A DNA stretch of 64,000 nucleotides from UBA6136 sp044351045. Its GTDB lineage: Bacteria > Pseudomonadota > Gammaproteobacteria > Methylococcales > Methylococcaceae. Made by a program: the position numbers and the translations under genes. Shown piece by piece: positions 43,512 to 52,663 of the stretch. The stretch covers positions 21,698 through 85,697 of the forward strand of contig JBILGM010000005.1 of assembly GCA_044351045.1 (NCBI GenBank). Reading direction: 5' to 3'. Within the stretch, counting starts at the first letter, position 1. Each line of letters opens with the position of its first letter. The notes beneath the pieces are model-generated. The model did not search any database and was not told the origin of the DNA. It was given only the letters and a program-made list of their open reading frames with translations.

Positions 43512-44216
43512 CTAAAGCCGGACACGACGAACATGTTCAAGATGCTGATCGGAGCAGGTCCCGTCTCGCAGGCTCAGAATGGGCCAGCCTTGTAAAGTGG
43601 CATGTTCGCGGAGAATGTCGTCGGGGTTGACGGCAATGGGATGGCGGACACGAGCAAGCAAGGGCAAATCGTTGTGGGAGTCGCTGTAGAACCAGCTGCC
43701 GTCCAGAGATTGTTGATGCTGATTCAGCCAAGCATCCAGTCTTGTGACCTTGCCTTCCTGAAAGCAGGGTGTTCCCTCGTAATGGCCTGTGTAATGACCG
43801 TCCTTGAATTCAGGGGTGGTGGCAATCAGATGCTCGATGCCATAAAGCCTGGCTATGGGTTCAGTGACAAAGCGGTTGGTGGCCGTAATGATCATCAGGG
43901 TGTCGCCGATGGATCGATGCTCCTCAAGCAGTCGACGAGCGGCGGGAAGCATGATCGGTTCGATTCTCTCCCTGATGAAATCAGCCCGCCATGCATGCAG
44001 TTGCTCGGGGACATGCTGGGCCAGCGGTCGTAGGGCAAAACTCAGGAACTCCCTGATGTCGAGTTGCCCCTGTTTGTAATCCTCATAGAACCGGGCATTG
44101 GCCGCTTCATATTCGTCCCGATTGACAATGCCTTGATCGACCAGATACTGACCCCACAGATAGTCACTATCGCCGGCAATCAGGGTGTTATCGAGGTCAA
44201 AGATTGCCAGAGTCAC
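43512..44216 (-). CDS. HAD-IB family hydrolase (SerB/CicA-like)
   Basis: A 234-residue haloacid dehalogenase-type phosphatase. Motif I is FDLDNTLIAGDSDYLWG, with the nucleophile and acid aspartates. Motif II is ITATNRFVTEPIA, the lysine is in FQEGKVTRLDAW and motif III is SDSHNDLPLLARV. It belongs to subfamily IB with phosphoserine phosphatase-like and CicA-like enzymes; the substrate is unknown. It is divergent from rppH, a common neighbour in Gammaproteobacteria. Confidence 0.92.
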   Translation of the reverse strand: MTLAIFDLDNTLIAGDSDYLWGQYLVDQGIVNRDEYEAANARFYEDYKQGQLDIREFLSFALRPLAQHVPEQLHAWRADFIRERIEPIMLPAARRLLEEHRSIGDTLMIITATNRFVTEPIARLYGIEHLIATTPEFKDGHYTGHYEGTPCFQEGKVTRLDAWLNQHQQSLDGSWFYSDSHNDLPLLARVRHPIAVNPDDILREHATLQGWPILSLRDGTCSDQHLEHVRRVRL

Positions 44217-44373
44217 GAGTTTCCTTTAAATTCGGCGCACAATTGGAAATGCCGGGGGGGAGCGAAAAGGCCCCTGATTCTTGAAGGTTAGGAAGCCTTA
44301 CTTGGCGTTTGTTACCCCCATTCAAGGCTGCCGGATTATACACTCGACAACCTAGCAGAGCCCCTGCCACACC

Positions 44374-44898
44374 ATGATTGACCGCGATGGATATCGCCTG
44401 AATGTCGGAATTGTTCTTTTGAACGATGAGCGGCGTGTATTCTGGGCACGGCGATTGGGCATGCGTTCCTGGCAGTTTCCCCAAGGCGGGATAAAGCGCA
44501 ACGAAGCACCGGAAGCGGCCATGTACCGCGAGCTCTACGAGGAGGTAGGGCTATGCGTGAAGGACGTCGAACTTATCGCGCGCACCAGCCAGTGGCTGCA
44601 CTATAACCTGCCCGAGCGATACATACGGCGGCGGTCATACCCTCTCTGCATCGGCCAAAAGCAGCTTTGGTTCATGCTAAAGCTGATCTCACCGGAGTCT
44701 CGCATTCGCCTCGATTGCTCGGGTAAGCCGGAGTTTGATACCTGGACCTGGGTCGATTACTGGCATCCAGTCGATGATGTCGTCTACTTCAAGCGGGATG
44801 TCTATCAGCAGGCGTTGACGGAGCTGAGCGACCATCTGGATGCTTCTGCACAACCAACTCGGCAAGCGGAACCGGAGATGGTCAACACTCAGCCCTGA
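44374..44898 (+). CDS. rppH: RNA pyrophosphohydrolase
   Basis: RppH removes pyrophosphate from the 5' end of mRNA to start decay. The 174-residue protein begins MIDRDGYRLNVGIVLLNDERRVFWARRLG. The Nudix box reads GGIKRNEAPEAAMYRELYEEVGL at about residues 38-60. KQLWFMLKLISPESRIRLD and FDTWTWVDYWHPVDDVVYFKRDVY are family-specific. The last 25 residues after HLDASAQPT are variable. It lies alone between divergent and convergent genes. Confidence 0.96.
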   Translation: MIDRDGYRLNVGIVLLNDERRVFWARRLGMRSWQFPQGGIKRNEAPEAAMYRELYEEVGLCVKDVELIARTSQWLHYNLPERYIRRRSYPLCIGQKQLWFMLKLISPESRIRLDCSGKPEFDTWTWVDYWHPVDDVVYFKRDVYQQALTELSDHLDASAQPTRQAEPEMVNTQP

Positions 44899-44925
44899 GT
44901 GATGGGTTCAATTTCCAGCCTACCT

Positions 44926-45753
44926 CTAATAGCCACCCGAGCCGACCTCCAACCCGGAGGGCAGGGTAGTGAGACGTCTAACCTGCGTGGTGATCCCTCC
45001 ATCACGGTGTAACTCAATCCACCGGTAACCGGGTGGCAGGGCGTCGAGAGCGAACTGTGCCTGGCCGGGTTTAAACTGGAAGCAGGTGGAGGGGGTTCCG
45101 AGCATTCGCAGTCCACGAAACTCGCATTCCAGTGTCTGATGGATATGCCCAAAAACGACCCCGCGAGCCTTCGGATGTTTGTCCAGTAGATCGAAGAACG
45201 CGTCTGCATTACCCAGTTGCATGGTATCCATCCAGGCACTGCCGCTGGCGACGGGGTGGTGGTGCAATGCAATCAGGGCAAAATGACCGGGATATTCAAC
45301 CAGGCATTGTTCAAGCAGGGCTAACTGGTCGTCTGCCAGTTTTCCATATGGCGAATGCCGGATGGTGCTGTCCAGGCAGATGATCTGCCATCCCTTCTGC
45401 AGAATATGACTCTGATAACGGATGGGCGGACGAGCCAGTACGCTGGCCATCAGGCTGGTGTCGTCGTGATTGCCGGGGAGACAGTAGGCGGAACAGGGGA
45501 GGGATGCGAGGCGCTCTCTCAGACGCTCGTAGGTTGAGGCACTGGCGTCCTGGGCAAGGTCACCGGTAAGGAGAGCGAGGTCCGGTCCAGGTTTCTCTGT
45601 TAACGCCTCTGACAGTGTGGCCTCGAAGCTTTGCTGAGTGTTGACGCCCAGCAGGGTCTCTTCGGGGTTACTACGTATATGAAAATCCGTGATTTGAAGA
45701 ATCCGGATGACATTACCCACACTTTCCTCCACAGCGGTGGATTTTGCAGTCAT
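44926..45753 (-). CDS. cpdA: 3',5'-cyclic-AMP phosphodiesterase
   Basis: A class III cAMP phosphodiesterase of 275 residues. The binuclear metal motifs are in order: ILQITDFHI (D-x-H), LLTGDLAQD, LPGNHDD, LIALHHHPV and GVVFGHIHQ. The start was taken at MTAKSTAVEES; the frame runs 35 codons further but without family resemblance. It is convergent with rppH and lies upstream of apt in the opposite reading order. Confidence 0.92.
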   Translation of the reverse strand: MTAKSTAVEESVGNVIRILQITDFHIRSNPEETLLGVNTQQSFEATLSEALTEKPGPDLALLTGDLAQDASASTYERLRERLASLPCSAYCLPGNHDDTSLMASVLARPPIRYQSHILQKGWQIICLDSTIRHSPYGKLADDQLALLEQCLVEYPGHFALIALHHHPVASGSAWMDTMQLGNADAFFDLLDKHPKARGVVFGHIHQTLECEFRGLRMLGTPSTCFQFKPGQAQFALDALPPGYRWIELHRDGGITTQVRRLTTLPSGLEVGSGGY

Positions 45754-45802
45754 GACTGGCACGCGAGGCACGTGTTGGCGCAGTGTCCCGTTTGGCAGGA
45801 CG

Positions 45803-46327
45803 TTATGGGATTGAGAAGTGCAGCAGGGAGTGGATGGTCCAGCGATCCAGTTTCTCACGGCCGCCGAGATCGTCCAGTTCTACCATGAAAGCACACGCAA
45901 CGACTTCAGCACCCAGCGATTCCACCAGTTTACAACCCGCTAGCGCTGTTCCGCCCGTGGCCAGCAGATCGTCGATGATCAATACCCGGTCCCCCGACTT
46001 CAGGGCATCGGTGTGGATCTCCAGCGTGGCCGAACCGTATTCGAGATCATAGCTGATCGACTTGACGTCATAGGGGAGTTTTCCGGGCTTTCTGAGTGGC
46101 ACGAAGCCCACGCCCATTTCCCACGCCACCAGTGAGCCGAAGATGAAGCCGCGCGCCTCCATACCGGCTACGGCGGTGATCCCTTGATTCTGGAATGGCT
46201 TATGCAGATGTTCCACGGCGAGGCGCAAGGCCACGGGATCCTGCAGGACGGGGGTAATGTCCTTGAAGAGAATGCCCGGCTTGGGGAAGTCCGGTATGTC
46301 TCTAATCGTAGCTAGCAGTCGCTCCAT
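45803..46327 (-). CDS. apt: Adenine phosphoribosyltransferase
   Basis: Purine-salvage enzyme that makes AMP from adenine and PRPP. The 174 residues start MERLLATIRDIPDFPKPGILFKDITPVLQDP. The PRPP-binding loop reads VLIIDDLLATGGTALAG near residue 122; EARGFIFGSLVAWEMGVGFVPLRKPGKLP precedes it. Its ATG overlaps the last base of the dxs stop (TGATG), so translation is coupled to dxs. The frame is open for 56 codons upstream inside dxs, which is a shadow. Confidence 0.96.
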   Translation of the reverse strand: MERLLATIRDIPDFPKPGILFKDITPVLQDPVALRLAVEHLHKPFQNQGITAVAGMEARGFIFGSLVAWEMGVGFVPLRKPGKLPYDVKSISYDLEYGSATLEIHTDALKSGDRVLIIDDLLATGGTALAGCKLVESLGAEVVACAFMVELDDLGGREKLDRWTIHSLLHFSIP

Positions 46328-48225
46328 CAGTGAGGCTTCTTGCTGGATTTTGCACTCGCAAGTTTTTTCTGGAATGCCTCGATGCTGGCGTGAATGCCTT
46401 CTGCATCCAGGGCCGCAACCGTCAGCACTTCTTCGCGGGTGCCCTGCTCGATAAAGCAGTCGGGCAAGCCGATGGTCAGCAAAGGTGTCTTGCACAGATG
46501 GGCATTGAGCACTTCGTTGATGCCATTACCAGCGCCACCGGCAATGACATTTTCCTCGATGCTGACCAGTAGATCGTGACTCTCCGCCATTTTCAGGATC
46601 ATCGCTTCATCCAGTGGTTTTACGAACCGCATGTTCACTACAGTAGCATCAAGCTTCTGACCGACCTCAAGCGCCGGTGTCACCATCGAACCAAATGCGA
46701 GAAGCGCAATTTTTTTGCCTTCGCGACGGATTTCAGCTTTACCTAACGGAAATGCGGTCATTTCCTCGCCAACCGATGTGCCCGGCCCCTTGCCACGAGG
46801 GTAGCGAACCGCCGCCGGACCATCATGCAGGAAGCCGGTGTAAAGCATCTGACGACATTCGTTTTCATCGGCCGGAGCCATGATGACGATGTTGGGTACG
46901 CAGCGGAGGTAACTCAGATCAAAGCTGCCGGCATGCGTTGGGCCGTCTGGGCCAACCAGTCCGGCACGGTCGATAGCGAACAGCACAGGCAAGCCTTGCA
47001 GAACGACGTCGTGAATCAGTTGATCGTAGGCCCGTTGCAGGAAGGTGGAATAAATCGCCACGACAGGTTTGAAGCCTTCACAAGCCTGACCGGCTGCCAG
47101 CGTGACGGCATGCTGTTCGGCAATGCCGACATCAAAATAACGTTCCGGGAAGCGTTGTTCGAACTCAACCAGGCCGGAACCTTCGCGCATAGCCGGCGTG
47201 ACGCCGAGCAGGCGAGGGTCTTTTTCCGCCATGTCGCAAAGCCATTTACCAAACACTTCTGTGTAGGTGGGGGTGCTGGGCTTGGCCTTGGGCAGGTGAT
47301 CCTTGCTGGGATCGAAGGTGCCCACACCGTGGTAAGCAACCGGGTCCATTTCTGCCGGGAGGTAACCCTTGCCCTTCTTGGTGACAATGTGCAGGAATCG
47401 TGGGCCATCGGTATTGCGCAGATTGCGCAGAGTCGTCACCAGGGTGTCCATATCATGCCCATCAATCGGGCCGATATAGTTGAATCCCAGTTCCTCGAAG
47501 AGCGTGCCAGGGGCCACCATGCCCTTCACATGCTCTTCCGCACGGCGGGCCAGTTCCCATACCGACGGCATGCGGTCCTTAAGCAACTCCTTGCTGCCCT
47601 GACGGATCGTCGAATAGAAACGGCCCGAAAGCAGCTTGGCCAGGTAGTTGTTCATCGCGCCGACATTAGGCGAGATCGACATTTCGTTGTCGTTCAGGAC
47701 CACCAGCAGGTTCGCGTCAAGCGCACCCGCATGGTTCAGGGCCTCGAACGCCATGCCGCCGGTCAGACCGCCGTCACCGATGATAGCCACGGCGTGTGCG
47801 TCGCGATTTTCCAGGCCGGCCGCAATCGCCATGCCGAGGGCGGCACTGATCGAGGTGCTGGAGTGACCGACCCCAAACGTATCGTAGGGGCTTTCATCAC
47901 GTGTGGGAAAGGCCGACAGTCCATCCTTCTTGCGGATGGTGGGCATACGATCGCGACGACCTGTCAGAATTTTGTGCGGATAGGCCTGATGCCCCACGTC
48001 CCAGACCAGTTTGTCATCAGGGGTATTGAAGACGTAGTGGAGGGCAATGGTCAGATCAACCGTACCCAGTCCTGCCGCAAGATGTCCGCCGGACTGGCTC
48101 ACGCTCTGCAGAAGGAAATCCCGGAGCTCTTCTGCCAATTGAGGTAACTGATCTTCCGAGAGTGCGCGAACATCTCCTGGATCATTAATGGTGTCGAGCA
48201 ATGATGAAGTCTTCGATTCAGTCAT
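46327..48225 (-). CDS. dxs: 1-deoxy-D-xylulose-5-phosphate synthase
   Basis: First enzyme of the methylerythritol phosphate isoprenoid pathway: pyruvate plus glyceraldehyde 3-phosphate gives DXP, with thiamine diphosphate. The 632 residues include AIIGDGGLTGGMAFEALNHAG (ThDP motif GDG...N), GHDMDTLVTTLRN, GIAEQHAVTLAAGQA with the catalytic glutamate, and DRAGLVGPDGPTHAGSFD. It sits in the classic order xseB-ispA-dxs on the minus strand and is followed by apt. Long plus-strand frames opposite it are antisense shadows. Confidence 0.97.
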   Translation of the reverse strand: MTESKTSSLLDTINDPGDVRALSEDQLPQLAEELRDFLLQSVSQSGGHLAAGLGTVDLTIALHYVFNTPDDKLVWDVGHQAYPHKILTGRRDRMPTIRKKDGLSAFPTRDESPYDTFGVGHSSTSISAALGMAIAAGLENRDAHAVAIIGDGGLTGGMAFEALNHAGALDANLLVVLNDNEMSISPNVGAMNNYLAKLLSGRFYSTIRQGSKELLKDRMPSVWELARRAEEHVKGMVAPGTLFEELGFNYIGPIDGHDMDTLVTTLRNLRNTDGPRFLHIVTKKGKGYLPAEMDPVAYHGVGTFDPSKDHLPKAKPSTPTYTEVFGKWLCDMAEKDPRLLGVTPAMREGSGLVEFEQRFPERYFDVGIAEQHAVTLAAGQACEGFKPVVAIYSTFLQRAYDQLIHDVVLQGLPVLFAIDRAGLVGPDGPTHAGSFDLSYLRCVPNIVIMAPADENECRQMLYTGFLHDGPAAVRYPRGKGPGTSVGEEMTAFPLGKAEIRREGKKIALLAFGSMVTPALEVGQKLDATVVNMRFVKPLDEAMILKMAESHDLLVSIEENVIAGGAGNGINEVLNAHLCKTPLLTIGLPDCFIEQGTREEVLTVAALDAEGIHASIEAFQKKLASAKSSKKPH

Positions 48226-48357
48226 GAGGGAATTTCCTGGGCGGAACGGGCAAACTGCCGCGCTCGTGGCTAGTCATCTAGGTGGAGGGATGCGTTCTGC
48301 AGTCCCATGAGTCAACCCCGACGCAGTGCTCGGGCTGTTGGAGTGGTCCATTCACAA

Positions 48358-49260
48358 TCAATGTTTGCGGTCGATGATAAATCTCGACAATTCGCGCAGC
48401 AGTTCAGCTTCCGACCCGAAACCGGACAGGCTATCCAGCGCATCCTCGTGCAGTTCCCGCGCTTTCTGTTTTGCGCCGGCCAGCCCCAGAAGGCCTGGGT
48501 AATTGGGCTTGTTGTTGTCCCGATCCTTTCCTTGAGTTTTGCCGAGTGTTTGTGTGTCGCTTTCTTCGTCGAGGATATCGTCCTTGATCTGAAATGAAAG
48601 CCCGATGCACTTGGCGTAATGGTCCAGACGGTCGGCAACCACCGTTTCGATCGGTGTTTTGGCGAGCGCTGCCAGTTTCACGCTGGCACGAATCAAGGCC
48701 CCAGTCTTGCGAATGTGCATATTCTCAAGTGCCGGGAGATCGAGTGTCTTGCCGACGGAGTGCAGGTCGATCGCCTGACCGCCTACCATGCCCAGTGAGC
48801 CACTGGCCGTGGCCAGGCACTCGACCATGGCAAGACGGTTTTCGGCGGGCACACTGATGGTAGGGTCATGAGCCAGCACATGAAAAGCCAGCGCTTGAAG
48901 GCCGTCGCCAGCGAGAATCGCGGTTGCTTCGTCATAAGCGACATGGCACGTCGGCTTGCCGCGACGCAGCGAGTCATCATCCATGGCCGGCAAATCGTCG
49001 TGGATCAGAGAATAGACATGGATCATCTCCACCGCAACGGCTGGGCCATCCAGAATATCAGCGGCAACACCCAATGCTTTGCCGGTAGCATAGGTCAACA
49101 GGGGACGGAGTCGCTTGCCACCCCCCAGCGCGGAATAGCGCATAGCTTGGTGCAGACGTTCCGGCATCCGGTTCTCGGCGGGCAGGCGGGCATCCATCGC
49201 GGCTTCCGCCCGGGCCTGGCAGACCACCATAAATTCTTGCAGAGCGTTATTCGACGTCAT
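48358..49260 (-). CDS. ispA: Polyprenyl (farnesyl) diphosphate synthase
   Basis: Condenses isopentenyl and allylic diphosphates to farnesyl diphosphate. The 300 residues carry the first aspartate-rich motif DDLPAMDDDSLRRG near 83-96 and the second DDILDEESDTQTLGKTQGKD near 226, with GGKRLRPLL at 48-56. The start overlaps the xseB frame by about 14 nt. The distance to dxs is 132 nt. Confidence 0.96.
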   Translation of the reverse strand: MTSNNALQEFMVVCQARAEAAMDARLPAENRMPERLHQAMRYSALGGGKRLRPLLTYATGKALGVAADILDGPAVAVEMIHVYSLIHDDLPAMDDDSLRRGKPTCHVAYDEATAILAGDGLQALAFHVLAHDPTISVPAENRLAMVECLATASGSLGMVGGQAIDLHSVGKTLDLPALENMHIRKTGALIRASVKLAALAKTPIETVVADRLDHYAKCIGLSFQIKDDILDEESDTQTLGKTQGKDRDNNKPNYPGLLGLAGAKQKARELHEDALDSLSGFGSEAELLRELSRFIIDRKH

Positions 49261-49480
49261 CAGTAAATGGTTTTAACGTAGGTTCGCCGTTTTCTTCCAG
49301 CAAAATGCTGACCTTCTGTTCCGCTTCCTTCAGGGATTTCTGGCAACTGCGCGTCAATTGAACGCCTTTTTCAAAGAGTTGCAGTGATTCTTCGAGTGGC
49401 AGGTTTCCCTGCTCCATCCGTTCGATCAACTGCTCCAGTTCGGATAGCGATTCTTCAAAGGGTGGCGATTTCTTGGCCAT
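49247..49480 (-). CDS. xseB: Exodeoxyribonuclease VII small subunit
   Basis: A 77-residue helical protein: FEESLSELEQLIERMEQGNLPLEESLQLFEKGVQLTRSCQKSLKEAEQKVSIL is the standard XseB text with two antiparallel helices. It binds XseA to form exonuclease VII. First gene of the xseB-ispA-dxs-apt operon; its stop overlaps the ispA start. The 140-nt upstream region is A/T-rich and likely contains the operon promoter. Confidence 0.96.
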   Translation of the reverse strand: MAKKSPPFEESLSELEQLIERMEQGNLPLEESLQLFEKGVQLTRSCQKSLKEAEQKVSILLEENGEPTLKPFTDDVE

Positions 49481-49621
49481 GAAAACTCTTCAGGACGGAG
49501 GCTCCAGTGCGGAGACAAGCCGACATTATCGCAAATCTTTTTAGTTGATAAAAATACTCGGGTTTTTAAGGGCATTCCCATGTCCACGCGTGGATGGCCA
49601 AAAAGAACAGTCCATCAGCCT

Positions 49622-50476
49622 TCAAAGACGGTCAACCGGAAGGTCCTCTCGTTGGCCCCATTCCGACCAGGAGCCATCGTAGACCGCCGTGTATTCATTG
49701 CCTAGGCAGTAAAGTCCCAAAGCCAGAATGGACGCGGTGACACCGCTACCGCAGGTGGCGATGACGGGTTTGTTCGGATCCATCCCGCTCTCCTGAAAGG
49801 CCTGCTTTAGTTGGGCCTTAGGCTTGAAGCAACCGGTTTCTTCGTCGATCAACTGCTTGAAGAAGACGTTACGGCTGCCGGGAATGTGCCCGGATCGCAG
49901 GCCCGGCCGGGGTTCCGGTTCCTGTCCCTTGAATCGTCCCGGTGGCCGGGCATCCACAATTTGCGTTCCGGGATGTCCCACGGCATCCTGCATCTGTTGC
50001 AGATTCCGCACCAGCGCGGGCCGACGGACGGCCTTGAAGTTTCCTTGCCTCACCGATTCCGCTCCGGATCGGGTGGGAAGGCCTAAGGCCTGCCAACGCG
50101 CCAGTCCGCCATCCAGGACCAGCACATGATCATGATCGAAAACCCGGAGTGTCCACCAAGCCCGCGCCGAAGCCATGAAATGGTTGCGGTCGTAGACGAC
50201 CACGGTGGTGAATTCCTCAATGCCCAGTTGTCCCGCCGCCGAGGAGAAATCGGACTCCATGGGCAACATATGCGGAAGATCCGTGGCGTGATCGGCGACC
50301 ACATCAATATCGAAGAAATGTGCCCCGGGAATGTGGCTGTGGAGATATTCATCCCGCGCATTGCGGCCCTGATTCGGCAGGAAAAAGGTCGCATCGAGGA
50401 TCACCAGGTCAGGCGAGTTCAGACGTTCTGCCAGCCATTCAGCTGAAACCAGGGGCGATTTTGATGCGCTGTCCAT
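49622..50476 (-). CDS. sseA: 3-mercaptopyruvate/thiosulfate sulfurtransferase
   Basis: Two tandem rhodanese domains in 284 residues: an N-terminal inactive one (LVSAEWLAERLNSPDLVILDATFFLP) and a C-terminal catalytic one. The active loop is ATCGSGVTASILALGLYCLG; the C-G-S-G-V-T form is that of mercaptopyruvate sulfurtransferases. RWQALGLPTRSG joins the domains. A role in cysteine or sulfane sulfur metabolism fits a sulfur oxidiser. It lies just after dapE on the same strand with a 2-nt gap. Confidence 0.9.
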   Translation of the reverse strand: MDSASKSPLVSAEWLAERLNSPDLVILDATFFLPNQGRNARDEYLHSHIPGAHFFDIDVVADHATDLPHMLPMESDFSSAAGQLGIEEFTTVVVYDRNHFMASARAWWTLRVFDHDHVLVLDGGLARWQALGLPTRSGAESVRQGNFKAVRRPALVRNLQQMQDAVGHPGTQIVDARPPGRFKGQEPEPRPGLRSGHIPGSRNVFFKQLIDEETGCFKPKAQLKQAFQESGMDPNKPVIATCGSGVTASILALGLYCLGNEYTAVYDGSWSEWGQREDLPVDRL

Positions 50477-50478
50477 GA

Positions 50479-51630
50479 TTACCTCGACGATGGATTAGGG
50501 GCGTCAACTAGGAGATTGACCAGGATCTGTTCATACACATCAGAGAGCACATTGATGTCCGCGACTGGAACATGTTCGTCGATCTTGTGGATGCTGTTAT
50601 TGAGTGGACCCAATTCGACCACCTGTGCGCCGGTCGGAGCGATGAAACGGCCGTCCGAGGTGCCACCGCCGGTGTCGGGCCGGGCCGGTTGACCGACTAC
50701 CTTGACCAACGCAGCCTGAGTGGCATCGATTAGCTCCGTGCCGGTGGTCAGGAATGGAGCGCCTGATAATCGCCAGACAATATCGTAGCGAACCCCATGC
50801 TTGTTCAGGATCGCCTGGACCCGCTGCTTGATGTCGGCCTCGGTCAGTGCGGTCGAATAGCGAAAATTAAAGGAGACTTCCATGCGCCCGGGTATTACGT
50901 TTTCCGCGCCCATGCCCGAGTGGATGTTAGAGACCTGAAAGCTGGTCGGCGGAAAGAATTCATTACCCTGGTCCCAGAGTTCGGCGCTGAGTTCCGCCAG
51001 TGCTGGCGCAAAGCGATGAATGGGGTTGTCTGCCTTGTCTGGATAGGCCACATGGCCCTGGACGCCATGTACCGTCAGAACGCCACAGAGCGAGCCACGT
51101 CGACCGACCCGTATCACATCACCCAAGCGGTCAAAACTGGAGGGTTCACCGATCACGCACCAATCGATCTGCTCGCCACGCAACTGGAAAGTTTCCACAA
51201 CCTTCACCACCCCATCCGTAGCAGCGCCTTCCTCGTCGCTGGTCATCAGGATCGCGGCAGAGCCGCGATGGTCGGGATATTCCTGGACAAAACGGGCAAG
51301 CGCCGTGACCATAGCGGCCACTCCGCTTTTCATATCGGCGGCTCCCCGGCCATAAAGCAATCCGTCCGTGATCGTCGGCTCGAAAGGAGGATAAGTCCAG
51401 TCTGACTCGGGGCCAGTCGGCACCACATCGGTGTGGCCGAGAAAAACCAGTAATGGGGCCGCCGTACCGTGGCGCATGAAAAGATTTTGTGTATCGCCGA
51501 AGTTCAGTCTCTCAGTTGCAAAGCCGACGGGCGCTAGATGCGCAGTGATCAATTCCATGCAGCCGGCATCCTCTGGCGTGACAGATCGGCAGCGGATGAG
51601 GTCGCGGGTCAGGTCGAGGGTTTCGCTCAT
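50479..51630 (-). CDS. dapE: Succinyl-diaminopimelate desuccinylase
   Basis: Zinc peptidase-fold enzyme of lysine/diaminopimelate synthesis, 383 residues. Metal ligands appear in VFLGHTDVVPTG (H and the first D), GRGAADMKSG and TSDEEG (E-E). LTVHGVQGHVAYPDKADNPIHRFAPAL is the dimerisation lid, and the last histidine is in NNSIHKIDEHVPV. The start at MSETLDLTRDL overlaps the yffB stop (ATGA), so the two are coupled. A longer frame from 51,669 overlaps yffB. Confidence 0.96.
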   Translation of the reverse strand: MSETLDLTRDLIRCRSVTPEDAGCMELITAHLAPVGFATERLNFGDTQNLFMRHGTAAPLLVFLGHTDVVPTGPESDWTYPPFEPTITDGLLYGRGAADMKSGVAAMVTALARFVQEYPDHRGSAAILMTSDEEGAATDGVVKVVETFQLRGEQIDWCVIGEPSSFDRLGDVIRVGRRGSLCGVLTVHGVQGHVAYPDKADNPIHRFAPALAELSAELWDQGNEFFPPTSFQVSNIHSGMGAENVIPGRMEVSFNFRYSTALTEADIKQRVQAILNKHGVRYDIVWRLSGAPFLTTGTELIDATQAALVKVVGQPARPDTGGGTSDGRFIAPTGAQVVELGPLNNSIHKIDEHVPVADINVLSDVYEQILVNLLVDAPNPSSR

Positions 51631-51968
51631 GGCAGTTCCGAGTAGCGTTCCGGGGTAAAACCTACCCACACCTCTTCACCGACCTCCAGAATGGGACGTT
51701 TGATAAGGGTAGGGTGAGTCAACATAAGATCAATGGCTTTGGCTGGGTTCAGATCGGTTTTGGCCGATTCGGCGAGGCCACGCCAGGTGGTGCTATTGCG
51801 GTTAAGCAGACTTTCCCATCCCACATAGGTTTCCCATTTAAGAAGTCGGGCAGGCTCAAGACCATCCACCCGCAGGTCATGAAAAACCAACTCTCGTTGG
51901 TGCGCCTTCAGCCAAGCGGCCGCCTTGCGGCAGCTATCGCAGTTTTTCAACCCATATAAAGTGAGCAT
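51627..51968 (-). CDS. ArsC/Spx-family reductase-like protein YffB
   Basis: A 113-residue ArsC-fold protein starting MLTLYGLKNCDSCRKAAAWLKAHQREL with a CDSC motif. The family is glutaredoxin-like; a conserved partner gene of dapE in many Proteobacteria. The typical middle RNSTTWRGL and end LIKRPILEVGEEVWVGFTPERY are present. The function is not established; it is not a proven arsenate reductase. It is coupled to dapE by a 4-nt overlap. Confidence 0.9.
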   Translation of the reverse strand: MLTLYGLKNCDSCRKAAAWLKAHQRELVFHDLRVDGLEPARLLKWETYVGWESLLNRNSTTWRGLAESAKTDLNPAKAIDLMLTHPTLIKRPILEVGEEVWVGFTPERYSELP

Positions 51969-51971
51969 TTT

Positions 51972-52544
51972 CTAGGAGAGATCCAGTTTTTCCAGTTCGG
52001 CGATGGTAGGTTCCTTGCGACCATGCGTTTCACTGATGAAAAGCGGCTCCTTGCGGACCGCTTCGGCGATCGCCTGCCGGATATCCTGTCGGTCATAAAA
52101 CGGACTGGCCTCCATTCGCAGCAAAGGTAAGCCCGCCGCGGTGCAAATATCCTTTAACGGATGATCGGTCATATTTCTGGTCTTGCGACCGGGCACTTTG
52201 TGCTGGACCAGCTGAATCGCACAAGCAATCGACAGGTCGGTGAGTTTGCAGAGTACAAACGGAAAATGGCGTTCACCGGCGTCATCCAGTGCGTCCCAGG
52301 CCGCGTCGGTGCCCGACGTAGCGCGGGGCGTGATGATGTCGGTTACGTGGATTTTGCTGAAGATGGCGTAATCATCACCCACCGTCTGCCTCAGCGCCAA
52401 AAACAACTGCCGCTCCTCGGCCGACAGCAAGAACTCCTGGCGGGTGTAGCTGGTCCGGGCAGATCGCCGCGAGCGGATAACTCGGACGATTAGCAGAAAA
52501 CCCAGCAGGATGAATGCAGCTAAAGCATAAGCGATCCAGTTCAT
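51972..52544 (-). CDS. DUF2726 membrane-anchored protein
   Basis: A 190-residue protein with one N-terminal membrane helix (MNWIAYALAAFILLGFLLIVRVIRS). The DUF2726 domain follows: FLLSAEERQLFLALRQTVGDDYAIFSKIHVTDIITPR...FPFVLCKLTDLSIACAIQLVQHK. It resembles predicted nuclease-fold or topoisomerase-associated domains, but no activity is shown. The start at MNWIAY, rather than 52,631, removes an unlikely N-terminus. It is transcribed with yffB and dapE (3-nt gap). Confidence 0.85.
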   Translation of the reverse strand: MNWIAYALAAFILLGFLLIVRVIRSRRSARTSYTRQEFLLSAEERQLFLALRQTVGDDYAIFSKIHVTDIITPRATSGTDAAWDALDDAGERHFPFVLCKLTDLSIACAIQLVQHKVPGRKTRNMTDHPLKDICTAAGLPLLRMEASPFYDRQDIRQAIAEAVRKEPLFISETHGRKEPTIAELEKLDLS

Positions 52545-52663
52545 GCATTCCCCGATAAGTCCGAATGGGCAGGGCGATTCGGGGCTAGGTGGAACAAGGT
52601 CGGGAGCTCCGAGGTCACGAGTGACTAACAATTATACGGGAAGCCCGGGGCTGCGAAGGGTTA

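Noticed and set aside
45803..46495. The upstream 56 codons of the apt frame as a longer apt
   Set aside because: They overlap the end of dxs; the ATG at 46,327 matches the family start and overlaps the dxs stop.
46825..48147. A 440-codon plus-strand frame opposite dxs
   Set aside because: It is an antisense shadow of dxs, with His/Gln/Arg-rich composition and no family resemblance.
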